This document shows positions 8,395-18,042 of a stretch of 64,000 bases of DNA, piece after piece. Source of the DNA: Chryseobacterium sp. S0630. Lineage in GTDB: Bacteria > Bacteroidota > Bacteroidia > Flavobacteriales > Weeksellaceae. Positions within the stretch are counted from its first letter, which is position 1. Each line of letters begins with the position of its first letter. The stretch is taken from contig NZ_JAMZGF010000024.1 in NCBI RefSeq assembly GCF_024158915.1, positions 1 to 64,000 of the forward strand, read 5' to 3'. The notes below the pieces were generated by a model. It worked only from the letters and a program-made list of their open reading frames with translations. It was not told the DNA's origin and ran no database searches. The translations under genes were made by a program, and so were the position numbers.

Positions 8395-10074
8395 TTAATA
8401 TTTGTCATTCTGTTTAACGTTCGGGTTAGCAGAAATTTCTTTAATTGGAATAGGTAATGTATATCTGTAATCACCATTTGGAAGATTTTTCACATCGATA
8501 ATATCATCTGTAGGGTTTCTGTCCATAGATACATTAGCCGATACCGCAAGTCTCTTAAGGTCGATGAAACGGTGTCCTTCAAGTGCTAATTCTACTCTAC
8601 GCTCTTTCAAGATATCTGCATAAGCTCCTTGCACAGATGAATAAGTAGGTGTTGTTGCTAATCCCTGGAAATTTCTCGCCTCTCTCACCTGCTGAATTTT
8701 ATCATGAGCTGCCGCAAGATTTCCTGCTGCTACCTCAGCTTCTGCAATAATGAAGTACATTTCAGATAATCTGAAAACTTTAACATCATTTCTTGTAGAT
8801 GTGCTTAATTTTCCTGGATATTTGTCAATAACCAATCCATCAGTTCTGGTATTTCCAGCTGTTGCAGAAGCATAATCTGGATTTGGTTTTGATGAAGGGT
8901 CTACATAAGCATATTTTCTGATATCTCCAGGAGTATTTTTAAATATGTTATATAAGTTTCTTCCCCAGAACCACATTGGCGCTCCTGTAATATTAGACTG
9001 GTTGGTATTCCATTTTCCACCTATAGCAGCACCTGCTCCCAGCGGAAGTCTGTTAAGAGAGAAAATAACCTCTCCATTCTCAGTATCAGCCCACATTCTT
9101 CTAAATGGATTGAAAGAACCTCCTGCGATACCATTTCCATTACTTTCATCAATTCCTCCATAGAATGCAATATTCCATTTAGCACTAGGTTCTTCTGTGA
9201 AAGGTCCCGATTGGAATACAGAACCATCAGCTTCAGTTACAGGAACTGCAGCATTGGTACCTGTGATTGGTGTTGCAGCTGTAAGAGAAAGACCAGATCC
9301 AGCAATTACCAATTCTGCATTTTGCTTAGCTAATGCCATTTCACCTCTGTAAAGGTTAAAACGAGCAGCAAGAGCGTTTACAAAATTCTTATCTACCTTA
9401 TATCTTCTTGGAGTTGTAGAGTTTCCTAAGATACTTCTTGCATAATCTAAATCAGCATTGATAAAGTCGTAAACATCCTGATTTTTAGCTCTTGGCAATT
9501 GCGCTTCTGTAGAAGGAACATCTTTCAAAAGGATAACTCCTAGAGCATTAGGATTCTTCATATCGCTAGAGAAATAAGCTTCAAGCTGCACGTAGCAATA
9601 TGCTCTGATGGCTCTAGCCTGTGCTAGAATAGCATTGTATGTATTCTTCTCATCAGCGGAAGTAGGTGTAATTCTCTTTGCCCCTTCAAGAAGTCTGTTA
9701 ATTCTGTTGATAACTTTATAGTTATTCATCCAGATTCCATCACTTGCAACTGTACCTACAGTACCTCCTGTAATAACAGGACTGGACGGATCAAGGAAAT
9801 GTCTGTGTAGAGTATATTCCTGCCCTCCACTACCAGATCCTGGTTTTACTTCGTCTGTAAATACTGCTGTGAAGTAGATTTCATCAATTGGATCTAACTG
9901 AGCGTATACAGATCCATTTAAAACTTCATTAAGGTTTGCAACACTTGTATACAGGTCTTGCTCCTGTAATTCTCCTGCCTGCTTTATATCAAGTGCGTCC
10001 TGGCAGCTGTTCAGCATAAATGCTGCAGATGATAAGGTCGCTACAACTAATATTGTATTTATAATTCTTTTCAT
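8395..10074 (-). CDS. SusD/RagB family nutrient-binding lipoprotein
   Basis: This is a 559-residue outer-membrane lipoprotein. A type II signal peptide ends in the lipobox L-N-S-C (Cys24). The body is of SusD type, with TPR-like helices in the N-terminal third, a stretch around residues 205-225 bearing the typical R-R-Y-K and N-A-L-A-A-R-F pattern, and the conserved C-terminal E-R-R-V-E-L-A-L-E-G-H-R-F-x-D-L-K-R motif near residue 500. SusD proteins sit on the extracellular face over a SusC channel and capture glycans or peptides. The partner SusC lies 12 nt upstream. No glycoside hydrolase adjoins the pair, so its substrate cannot be read from context. Confidence 0.95.
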   Translation of the reverse strand: MKRIINTILVVATLSSAAFMLNSCQDALDIKQAGELQEQDLYTSVANLNEVLNGSVYAQLDPIDEIYFTAVFTDEVKPGSGSGGQEYTLHRHFLDPSSPVITGGTVGTVASDGIWMNNYKVINRINRLLEGAKRITPTSADEKNTYNAILAQARAIRAYCYVQLEAYFSSDMKNPNALGVILLKDVPSTEAQLPRAKNQDVYDFINADLDYARSILGNSTTPRRYKVDKNFVNALAARFNLYRGEMALAKQNAELVIAGSGLSLTAATPITGTNAAVPVTEADGSVFQSGPFTEEPSAKWNIAFYGGIDESNGNGIAGGSFNPFRRMWADTENGEVIFSLNRLPLGAGAAIGGKWNTNQSNITGAPMWFWGRNLYNIFKNTPGDIRKYAYVDPSSKPNPDYASATAGNTRTDGLVIDKYPGKLSTSTRNDVKVFRLSEMYFIIAEAEVAAGNLAAAHDKIQQVREARNFQGLATTPTYSSVQGAYADILKERRVELALEGHRFIDLKRLAVSANVSMDRNPTDDIIDVKNLPNGDYRYTLPIPIKEISANPNVKQNDKY

Positions 10075-10086
10075 AATTCTTCTCTA

Positions 10087-12939
10087 TTAAAAATCAACAT
10101 TTAAACCTACAGATACGGTTTTTGGGTTAGGGTAAACATTTAGTGAATATGAAGTAATTGGTTCCGGATCAAATCCTTTCCAATCTGTCCATGTATAAAG
10201 GTTTTCTGCCTGAACAAATACTTTGATTCCTTTTACTGGCAGTTTACCTAACTGACTTTTGCTAAAGTTGTATCCAACAGAAATATTTTTAAGTCGGATA
10301 AAGTCGGATCTGTGTAAGAATCTGTCCGAAGATCCTAAGCTTAAGTTACTTGCTTTTAATGCAGGTATATCAGTATCTCTGTTATCAGGAGTCCAAGCAT
10401 TTAATAAGTCAGCTGAAAGGTTTCTTGTAGCTGCTGCACTTGGGTCCATAATCCATGATTGTAAGTTATCATAGATCCATCCCCCTTGTTGGAAAGAGAA
10501 TAAGGTATCAAGGAACCATCCTTTGTGCTGTAAGTTGAATCCAAAACCTCCTGTAAACTTAGCATATCTTGATTTTCCAGTCAATACTCTGTCTGCAGAC
10601 GTTGGAGCCTCAGTAATGTTTCCGTTTTTGTCAAGGAATTGTAAGTTTCCGTTATCACGGTTTACACCAACATAGGAATATAGCTGATATTGACCAGCAG
10701 GTCCTCCGATTGCATTCACTACATCTCCAGCAAGGTTTTCGCTGTTCATAGAAACGATTTTGTTAGAGTTGTATGCACCGTTAACAAAAACAGAGAATTT
10801 TGTATTTTCGTTTCTGATCACGTTGTACTTGATCATCCCTTCAATACCTTTGTTATCAAGAACCCCGTCGTTCCCTCTGATTGAGTAATAACCTGTAACG
10901 GATGATTTTTGAAGATCATTGAACATTCTTGACGTTCTTTTCTGATAGTAATCAACGCTACCTTCAACCAATCCTTTATAGTTGAAATCCAATCCGATGT
11001 TGCTTTGTTTTACCTGCTCCCACTCCAGGTAAGGATTTGATAAGTTAACAAAGTTATATCCTAATAGATTCTGGTATCCTGAGAAACCGTTATAAAGATC
11101 AAGGAAGTTGTTTGGAAGAAGTGCTAACGGGTTAGCGTTATCACCAGCAATTCCTAAGTTCTGGTTACCTGTAGTACCGATTGAAGCTCTTAACTTCAAT
11201 AATCTGAATCCGGAATTAGCCATGAATTCTTCTTTGTCAATATTCCATCTAGCTGCTACGGACCAGAAAGTCTCCCATCTGTTAGTAGGAAGGAAACGGT
11301 AAGAACCATCTCTTCTTACAACTCCACTTACACCATACTTATCTTTATAGTCATAGTCTGCTGTTGCAAAGTAAGCTAATGTACCTGCAGTTACTTTGGT
11401 AGCACTGTTAGAAGGTCTGTAGATGTTTGGTGTATCCGGATTGAAAGGAATATAGCCAGTTCCTGCACCAAATTCCCACTGTAATGGATTAAGTCCGTTT
11501 TGTCTTTGTGAAGTTGAGCTCACGTGAGCTTTGATGTAATCTAAGTAAGCACCAGCACTAATCGTATGATCTCCAAAAGATTTATTGAATGTAATGTTCG
11601 TAATACTGTTGAATGTCAGATCTCTTGTTGTTGAGAAATCTTCGAACCCACCATATGTAGAACCATCTCCTTTAGCAACACTGATAGCAAGGTATCCTAG
11701 TGGTGATCTTGCAAAGTTTCTCTCGTATTGCTTGTATTCAATCCCTGTTCTGTTTCCAACGCTTAAATAGTCTGTAATTTTATAGTTTACATTGGCATTG
11801 GCAGAGATACTTAATTCTGTAAATCTGTTTCTGATCCCTCCATTGATGTTATCTTGAAGGATCCAGTGTCTGTTATTAGTAGCATCTCCTTTAATAGCAT
11901 TATATAACTCCTGTCCATTTGCATATGGAGAAGGTGTTGCATATGGTAATGAAAGAACACTTCCAAATAAAGGATTTTGCAGTGTATTATTGGAAATCCC
12001 TGTGTTTGTTTCATCATCCAGCTGATTTCTTCTGGAATATCCTAATCCCATGATAGCCCCAAAGGTTAATTTCCCATCCTTAGACTTACCATTAAGGTTA
12101 TTTCTCATCGTAAATCTTTTGAAGTCTGTAGATTTTACAGTTCCTTCACTATCAAGATATCCTAGAGATAAGAAGTTATTAATATTTTCACCACCACCAG
12201 TAATTGAAAGGTTGTGCTGCTGAGAAATACCGATACGGGTAAATTGCTTACTCCAATCTGTATTAGTACCCCAGTTATCAATGTCTTGTTGCGTTAAAGT
12301 TTTACCTTTACCAGTTTGTAAGTTCTTTTGAAGTTGTAAAAGTTGTCTACCGTCTGACATGTTATAGTCAGAAGTAGGCAATTTACTGAACGAAGTTAAT
12401 GCATCGTAAGATACCTTAAGTCCAGAGTTAAATTTTCCTCCTTTCGTCGTAATTACAACAACTCCGTTCGCAGCTCTGTTACCATAGATCGCAGTTGCCT
12501 GAGCATCTTTCAGGATACTGAACGTATCAATGTCATAAGAGTTCAGGTTTCTGAACTGAGAACCTGAAGTAATTACCCCATCCACAACATATAGAGGGTC
12601 CGTAGAACCATTAAGGGAACTAGCACCTCTAATCAAAATATTGAATTTTCCAGAACCTGGAGATCCAGATGCTGAATTCACTACAATCCCGGGAGCAGTA
12701 CCCTGAATAGAGTTCAGTACCGAGATATTAGGTCTGTTTTCTAAGGTTTCAGCACCAACAGTTACTGAAGATGTAGTCGTTTTAGCTTTAGTAGCAGTCT
12801 TGCTATATCCTAAAACAACAACTTCCTCAAGTTTTGTCTCCTTGTCCTTACTGTTCTTAGAGTCCTTTTCCTGAGCTAATACAGTCTGTCCTGTAAAAAA
12901 CAGAACTCCGACTGTCAAAACGCTTAATTTCACATTCAT
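10087..12939 (-). CDS. SusC/RagA family TonB-linked outer-membrane receptor
   Basis: This TonB-dependent transporter has 950 residues from the chosen ATG. It has a signal peptide (A-Q cleavage near residue 22), a TonB-box-like E-E-V-V-V-L-G-Y segment, the SusC plug motif with G-V-V-V-I-T-T-K-G-G, and a long C-terminal beta-barrel ending in aromatic residues. The N-terminal CarboxypepD-like extension common in SusC proteins is missing. An in-frame TTG at 12963 would add eight residues, but the likely promoter at 12968-12998 starts transcription close to that codon, so the ATG at 12939 is preferred. It is coupled to the SusD gene. Confidence 0.95.
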   Translation of the reverse strand: MNVKLSVLTVGVLFFTGQTVLAQEKDSKNSKDKETKLEEVVVLGYSKTATKAKTTTSSVTVGAETLENRPNISVLNSIQGTAPGIVVNSASGSPGSGKFNILIRGASSLNGSTDPLYVVDGVITSGSQFRNLNSYDIDTFSILKDAQATAIYGNRAANGVVVITTKGGKFNSGLKVSYDALTSFSKLPTSDYNMSDGRQLLQLQKNLQTGKGKTLTQQDIDNWGTNTDWSKQFTRIGISQQHNLSITGGGENINNFLSLGYLDSEGTVKSTDFKRFTMRNNLNGKSKDGKLTFGAIMGLGYSRRNQLDDETNTGISNNTLQNPLFGSVLSLPYATPSPYANGQELYNAIKGDATNNRHWILQDNINGGIRNRFTELSISANANVNYKITDYLSVGNRTGIEYKQYERNFARSPLGYLAISVAKGDGSTYGGFEDFSTTRDLTFNSITNITFNKSFGDHTISAGAYLDYIKAHVSSTSQRQNGLNPLQWEFGAGTGYIPFNPDTPNIYRPSNSATKVTAGTLAYFATADYDYKDKYGVSGVVRRDGSYRFLPTNRWETFWSVAARWNIDKEEFMANSGFRLLKLRASIGTTGNQNLGIAGDNANPLALLPNNFLDLYNGFSGYQNLLGYNFVNLSNPYLEWEQVKQSNIGLDFNYKGLVEGSVDYYQKRTSRMFNDLQKSSVTGYYSIRGNDGVLDNKGIEGMIKYNVIRNENTKFSVFVNGAYNSNKIVSMNSENLAGDVVNAIGGPAGQYQLYSYVGVNRDNGNLQFLDKNGNITEAPTSADRVLTGKSRYAKFTGGFGFNLQHKGWFLDTLFSFQQGGWIYDNLQSWIMDPSAAATRNLSADLLNAWTPDNRDTDIPALKASNLSLGSSDRFLHRSDFIRLKNISVGYNFSKSQLGKLPVKGIKVFVQAENLYTWTDWKGFDPEPITSYSLNVYPNPKTVSVGLNVDF

Positions 12940-12967
12940 ATTAACAGATTTTAATATATTCAAGGGA

Positions 12968-12998
12968 CAAATATGTCAATAAATATCTGTAACATCAA
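12968..12998 (-). promoter_or_regulatory. Promoter of the susC-susD operon
   Basis: On the minus strand a TTG (12996-12998) is followed by a 20-nt spacer and CATATTTG (12968-12975). This is one mismatch from the TAnnTTTG consensus at the expected spacing. Transcription would start near 12963, leaving a leader of about 25 nt before the ATG at 12939. Confidence 0.55.
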
Positions 12999-13510
12999 TT
13001 CATTAAACTCTGAAAACAGGCTTACAGAAAGGAGAGATTCACACTCATACTTAAAAAATGATGGAGAATAATTTTAATTACATTTAAAAAATTAACAAAA
13101 AATAAATCAATTTATACATTAACGGAATTTTAATAAATTCTAAAATTAAAATCAATTTACATTAAAAAATAAATTTCAATTAAAAAAATAAACTAAAAAA
13201 AGTAATTATAACGAAAAAAATAAAACAAAGCTTATCTTAATTTTCAGGAAAATGGAGAAAAAAATGACCTTTTTTCTTAAATTTTATATAAAAAATCCCT
13301 CTTTACATGCTCAAAACCCTGTTTTAAAAAAAGTATCGCAATATTAAAATTAAAAAACTGTTAATTTACCATTTACAGAATTTAGTTAATACATAAGAAG
13401 TATACCTACATGTTACCTGTATTTTTTTAACCATTTCACTAATAAAATTAAAAATAATCCAAGTATAAAAATCATGAAAACCAACAGGCTTTTTTCTATT
13501 GATAAAAAAA
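12999..13510. other. AT-rich intergenic region
   Basis: About 500 bp of very AT-rich DNA separates the susC promoter from the terminator of the HMG-CoA synthase gene. I see no credible ORF, tRNA or strong hairpin here. Several poly-A and poly-T tracts suggest curved upstream DNA for the sus promoter. Confidence 0.6.
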
Positions 13511-13511
13511 G

Positions 13512-13540
13512 AAAAGCATCTCAAAATATGAGATGCTTTC
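13512..13540 (-). terminator. Terminator after the HMG-CoA synthase gene
   Basis: A perfect 11-bp stem, AAAGCATCTCA (13513-13523) with its complement (13529-13539), has a 5-nt loop and lies 24 nt beyond the stop. The minus-strand 3' side continues into a T-rich run. Confidence 0.85.
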
Positions 13541-13563
13541 ATACGATTTAATAAAGGATAATC

Positions 13564-14892
13564 TTACTTCTGATAACTATAATACCTAGCGCCAATTAAA
13601 ACCGGATTTTCAGTTTCAATAGAAACAAGTCCAAAACCTTTATATTGATTATTTACAGATTTCTTCAATTGTTTTCTGTGAAGTTTTTCATAGGTATCAA
13701 AATCAACAGAAGTTCTTTGGTTTAGTTTTTCGAATAAATCCCATTTCTCCACTACTTTTCTCCAGCCATCAGACACCTTACCTGCAAAAATCTTTGATTT
13801 TGAACCACTTCCATAACCTACAAAACCAATTTCTGTTCCTGTAAGTTCTTCATTTTCATTAAAAGAAGTCTGTAATGCAGAAAGAAACGCCATAAAGATA
13901 GATGCAGTATACATGTTCCCGATCTCAGAAGAAGCTCTTTGTGTTTTTTCTATCTTATCATTAATAAGTTTCAGATAGTTTTCTGATTTAGCAACAGCTT
14001 TTTGTTCATCTGCTGTTTCGTAGGAAAGATCGTTCTCAAGGCTATAGATTTCTGTAAAAACCCTTTTCCCATGGAAGGCATAAGGAAGATGGAAAATAAT
14101 GTATTTCCAGTTTTCATACGGCTTTTCCTGCCCTGTTATTTCTTTATAATGATTGTAAGCTTCTCTTATTCTGTCCTGATAGCACTGGTTAGAATATTGT
14201 CCGTCAAAAACAGGCTCATCTGTAAAAATTTCAATGGTGTCAGGATATGCTTCCGGAGCTCCATTCAAGTCTTCTTTCTTATATGCTCTTCTCGGTTTGA
14301 AAAAATCAAAAACACTTTCTGAAGCTATACCCCAATTATTTTCTATTTCAAGAAGATCCGGTTTTGAGGAAATTAAAAGAGCAACAGCACCGCCTCCTTG
14401 TGTATACTCTCCTGATGAAGCCAATTCGTATTTTGCATAGTCACTCGCAATTACAACGGCTTTCTTATCAGGATTTACTCTTACAAAATCCAGCGCGTTA
14501 TGCAAGGCATCTACTCCTCCTACACAGGCAAAAGTCATATCCAATACGTCACAGTTTCTGAAACATCTTGTTCCAAACTCTTCTTCCAATACTTTTTCTA
14601 CCATTTGTACAGCATAGGAAGCTGTAGGTTTTGCAGCATCCACCGCGCTTTCTGTTCCAAGGTATACTCTTGCTATTTCTTTAGGATTGATTTGATAGTC
14701 TTTTATAAGCTTTAGTAATGCTTCTGCTGCAAAAGTAGCAGCGTCTTCGTGAACATCAGAAAGTCCCATTTTATGAAGACCTAAGCCTTTTTCCAATTTT
14801 GCTGGTTCTATTCCTCTTTTTTCTGCTAAATCCTTAATTTCCAAATATAAACCAGGCACATAATAACCCGCTGCTTCAATTCCAAAACTCAT
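13564..14892 (-). CDS. mvaS: Hydroxymethylglutaryl-CoA synthase family protein
   Basis: This 442-residue thiolase-fold enzyme would condense acetyl-CoA with acetoacetyl-CoA to HMG-CoA, the entry to the mevalonate route to isoprenoids. Active-site residues are visible by comparison with bacterial MvaS: Glu81 in G-T-E-S-A-V-D-A-A-K, the nucleophile Cys123 in T-F-A-C-V-G-G, and a His in I-F-H-L-P-Y. It is longer than many bacterial enzymes (about 390), with insertions in the second half. It stands alone with its own terminator, and no other mevalonate gene is adjacent. Confidence 0.9.
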   Translation of the reverse strand: MSFGIEAAGYYVPGLYLEIKDLAEKRGIEPAKLEKGLGLHKMGLSDVHEDAATFAAEALLKLIKDYQINPKEIARVYLGTESAVDAAKPTASYAVQMVEKVLEEEFGTRCFRNCDVLDMTFACVGGVDALHNALDFVRVNPDKKAVVIASDYAKYELASSGEYTQGGGAVALLISSKPDLLEIENNWGIASESVFDFFKPRRAYKKEDLNGAPEAYPDTIEIFTDEPVFDGQYSNQCYQDRIREAYNHYKEITGQEKPYENWKYIIFHLPYAFHGKRVFTEIYSLENDLSYETADEQKAVAKSENYLKLINDKIEKTQRASSEIGNMYTASIFMAFLSALQTSFNENEELTGTEIGFVGYGSGSKSKIFAGKVSDGWRKVVEKWDLFEKLNQRTSVDFDTYEKLHRKQLKKSVNNQYKGFGLVSIETENPVLIGARYYSYQK

Positions 14893-15032
14893 AATTGTCC
14901 AAATTTTAAACGAATTTATGAAAGATAATGCAAAAAACAGTCGTAAAAAATGCTAATTTTTGCAACATCGTTAAAAACCAATGTATTTAAAAATAAAATC
15001 CGACAATTTAGGTACACTTAATGATAAAAATA

Positions 15033-15062
15033 AAGCCTGCAAATCTGCAGGCTTCATTTTTT
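15033..15062 (-). terminator. Terminator after the M1 aminopeptidase gene
   Basis: A perfect 9-bp stem, AAGCCTGCA (15033-15041) with TGCAGGCTT (15046-15054), has an AATC loop. It lies immediately beyond the stop codon at 15062 on the minus strand. Confidence 0.85.
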
Positions 15063-17572
15063 TACTTATAATTTTCAATTGCTTTATTGATGACATCGAT
15101 TTGTTTGTTGATACTTGCAGCATTTTGTGGATTCTGTTTCAGCAGTTCCATTTTTTTACTCAAACCATCTTTCAGCATCTGAACCATCATCATTTTAGCC
15201 TGTGGATTGTCTGCCATCTGATTTTTGGCATATCCAGCTATTTTCGTAATACTTTCTGTTGCTTTCAGGTTATCAGAAGTCATGATCCAATTGAAGCCGT
15301 CTTCTGCTGCTTTTCCCAATTCCGGATTCTGGAATTTAATGAATGGGTAAAAAGTAGCAAGAGGGGCAATATTTTCTATCTGAGAGGTAATCTTATTTTT
15401 AACAATAATTGGAAGCAATTGTGCTCTGAGTTCGTCTGATGCTCCTTTCATATCAATTTTATCAGCCAGACTATTGGCTCTTGACGGATCAATAGAAAGA
15501 AGCGCACTCATAGAATTTCCTTTTACAGCATTGGAAACGGCATTTACTCCTTTTTCAAATAAAGGAAGGTATTTTTTATCTTTTGTCTTTCCTAAAGCAG
15601 CAATAGCTGCAGCTTGAGTCAATGTTTTCGGATCATTGGAAGCCAGTTTTTCAACTTCAGCACCCAGCGCTTTCATTTGTTCAGGATTAGTAAGGTCCAT
15701 TAAATTCAAAGCTTTTATTCTTACTCTGAAGAAAGGATCTTTTAATGCGGCAGCCAGTAATTTTACAACAGCAGGGCTTTTCCCAGCCTGATCTTTAATT
15801 CCGTTTAAAGCCAGATACCTGCTTTTGAATTCTTTGGAATTGGTAAACTGCATCAGGTTCTGTTCCGGGGTTTTAGTATCTGTAATATCAGCCAGTAACA
15901 CTCCGTCAGCATTGATATTGATAAGATCCGGAGACTTGGAAACATCAAAATTGAAAGTATTTTTAGCTTCTGCATTTACCCAGACATTGTATCTTTTAGG
16001 CTTTCCGTTGTCATACACATCTATAGCCAGAGGAAATTCAAATGGTTTTTCCTGAGTCTGATTAATAGTCACAGTAACCTGTTTTTTCACAGGTTCAAAA
16101 GTAGACGTATAATTTATCTTCGGGTTTCCGTTTCCAAAATACCATTGATTAAAGAACCAGTTCAGGTCTTTTCCTGACACTTTTTCAAAAGACAGTCTCA
16201 GCTGATGTGCTTCTGCATTCTGATATTCGTTGGTTTTCAGATAATCATTCATTCCAGCGAAGAATGCGTCATCTCCAAGATAATTTCTCAGCATATTTAA
16301 AATTCCTCCTCCTTTCTGATAGGTTACCAGATCAAAAACATCCTCACGGGATTCATAATTGAACCTTACCAGGTTTTTATTAAAATCAGTTGGATTGTGA
16401 AGATAATTATTTACATCAGTCATCAGGTGATAATCTGCCTGATCTTTTCCGTACTTGTATTCATTCCAAAGATATTCGGAATAGTTGGCAAAGGATTCAT
16501 TGACGGTAAGATTACTCCAGCTTTCTGCAGTTACAAGATCTCCAAACCAATGATGAAACAGTTCGTGAGCAATGGTATCTTCCCATGTATTTTCATCGAT
16601 AAGCTGACCCGGTTTCTGAAGGATATCACTTCCATGAAGTGTGGCGGTTGTATTCTCCATAGCACCACTTACATAATCTCTTCCGGAAATCTGAGCATAT
16701 TTTGCCCAGGGATAGTCATAGTTCAGTTTTTTGGAGAAGAAGTCGATCATTTCCGGAGTATTTCCGTAGATCTGCTTAGCATAAGGTTCGTATTCTTTTT
16801 CAATATAATAATCAACCGGGATATTTTTCCATTTGTCTTTTACCACAGCATATTCACCTACTCCCATAAAGAAAAGATAGGTAGAATGTCTTTTATCCAT
16901 CACCCAATGATCAGTTCTGAGCCCATTGGATTCTTTTTTGGATTCTTTCAGAAGGCCGTTGGAAAGGGTAACATATTTATCAGGAACCGTCATATAGATT
17001 TCCTGTGTTGTCTTTTGGTTGGGTTTATCAATCGTTGGAAACCATGCGGAAGACGATTCTGTTTCTCCTTGTGTCCAGATTTGCGTAGGTTTATCCGGTT
17101 CTGTTCCCTGAGCATTAATGAAATACAATCCTTTTGCATCATTGATTGCCATACTTCCTTCCTGTTTCACTTCGTTCGGACGGGAAGTATATTTGATATA
17201 AACGGTATAATCCTGATTTCTCTGATAGGTTTTATCCAGAGTAATTTTCAGAATATCATCTTTGTATTCGTATTTTAAAGGAGACTTTTTGCCGTTATTA
17301 TCAAGAGCCACTTCATGAATCAACATTCCTTTTGCGTCAAGAGTAAGCTCATTGGTTGCATAGAAGTAAGGTGAAGCGGTGAGCCATTCTTCTCCATTCA
17401 TCTGTTCTTTCTGATAATCAAAATTTACTTTTAGCTTGGTGTGTTTAAGTTCTGTTACTTTGGTATGGGTAGCTCTGTATACTTTTTCCCTTCCTGAAGT
17501 TTCAGTTTGTGCTGATACATTGGCGGAAAATAAGATTCCAAGTATTGCAATTGATAAAATGGCCTTTCTCAT
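15062..17572 (-). CDS. M1 family zinc metallo-aminopeptidase
   Basis: The protein has 836 residues with a signal peptide (about 1-21, cleaved after S-A). It contains the M1 exopeptidase signature G-A-M-E-N (303-307) and the zinc motif H-E-L-F-H (336-340) with the third ligand Glu359 in N-E-S-F-A. The C-terminal 300 residues are alpha-helical repeats resembling HEAT repeats, as in other M1 enzymes. It is predicted to act outside the inner membrane, trimming N-terminal residues from peptides. The gene starts 24 nt after a small hypothetical gene on the same strand and ends at a strong terminator. Confidence 0.94.
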   Translation of the reverse strand: MRKAILSIAILGILFSANVSAQTETSGREKVYRATHTKVTELKHTKLKVNFDYQKEQMNGEEWLTASPYFYATNELTLDAKGMLIHEVALDNNGKKSPLKYEYKDDILKITLDKTYQRNQDYTVYIKYTSRPNEVKQEGSMAINDAKGLYFINAQGTEPDKPTQIWTQGETESSSAWFPTIDKPNQKTTQEIYMTVPDKYVTLSNGLLKESKKESNGLRTDHWVMDKRHSTYLFFMGVGEYAVVKDKWKNIPVDYYIEKEYEPYAKQIYGNTPEMIDFFSKKLNYDYPWAKYAQISGRDYVSGAMENTTATLHGSDILQKPGQLIDENTWEDTIAHELFHHWFGDLVTAESWSNLTVNESFANYSEYLWNEYKYGKDQADYHLMTDVNNYLHNPTDFNKNLVRFNYESREDVFDLVTYQKGGGILNMLRNYLGDDAFFAGMNDYLKTNEYQNAEAHQLRLSFEKVSGKDLNWFFNQWYFGNGNPKINYTSTFEPVKKQVTVTINQTQEKPFEFPLAIDVYDNGKPKRYNVWVNAEAKNTFNFDVSKSPDLININADGVLLADITDTKTPEQNLMQFTNSKEFKSRYLALNGIKDQAGKSPAVVKLLAAALKDPFFRVRIKALNLMDLTNPEQMKALGAEVEKLASNDPKTLTQAAAIAALGKTKDKKYLPLFEKGVNAVSNAVKGNSMSALLSIDPSRANSLADKIDMKGASDELRAQLLPIIVKNKITSQIENIAPLATFYPFIKFQNPELGKAAEDGFNWIMTSDNLKATESITKIAGYAKNQMADNPQAKMMMVQMLKDGLSKKMELLKQNPQNAASINKQIDVINKAIENYK

Positions 17573-17596
17573 AGGTCTACTTTATTATTTTTAGAA

Positions 17597-17815
17597 TTAT
17601 TTTTTTATGATGATGTCGAAAATATCATTGACTAATGTTTCATAGTCTCCTGTTTTAAGCTGTTCCTTAGTTTTTGCAAAAGCTTTTTTGAGTTCGCTTT
17701 CCGGGTTTTCGTCATCTACTGTTTCTACAGATGCCACTCCTTTCAACTGAAGTACTGCATTTTTCAGTGCTTCAATATCTGCATTTTCTTCTATATTAAT
17801 TTTTAAATACTTCAT
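17597..17815 (-). CDS. Small hypothetical protein, antitoxin-like
   Basis: I do not recognise a firm family for this 72-residue acidic protein. It opens with a beta strand (M-K-Y-L-K-I-N-I), then a helix with an L-K-G-V-A-S-V-E strand, an acidic linker and a C-terminal helix. This resembles small DUF2683-like or orphan antitoxin-like proteins. No toxin gene lies beside it. It is 24 nt upstream of the aminopeptidase gene and may share its transcript. A TAnnTTTG-like octamer on the minus strand at 17905-17912 could be its -7 element. Confidence 0.5.
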   Translation of the reverse strand: MKYLKINIEENADIEALKNAVLQLKGVASVETVDDENPESELKKAFAKTKEQLKTGDYETLVNDIFDIIIKK

Positions 17816-18042
17816 AATTTATTTTTAAGCATTTCAAATTTCTGATTTACTACCAGTCAATGAACTCCTTAATAAAAGAATCCAAAGAACCAGAGTTGTT
17901 CTTTCAAATGTAAGAAACAATTGTCAAAAGAAAGTGTGCTGAAGTATTTATATTCTGATTCCCCAACTTATCGGCACAGATAATATCATCTATTAATGTT
18001 AAAATAATAGAAGTAGTAAAAAATAAAGTGATAATAAGAATA

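Noticed and set aside
12940..12963. Upstream TTG start for the SusC protein
   Set aside because: The likely promoter would start transcription near this codon, and the ATG at 12939 directly opens a normal signal peptide.
16397..17278. Plus-strand ORF of 293 codons opposite the aminopeptidase gene
   Set aside because: The minus-strand frame has a signal peptide and all M1 catalytic motifs; the plus-strand frame is antisense and full of Phe and Ile without motifs.
17597..17815. Toxin-antitoxin pair at the small antitoxin-like gene
   Set aside because: No adjacent ORF of toxin size exists on either strand; the neighbours are an aminopeptidase and thyA.
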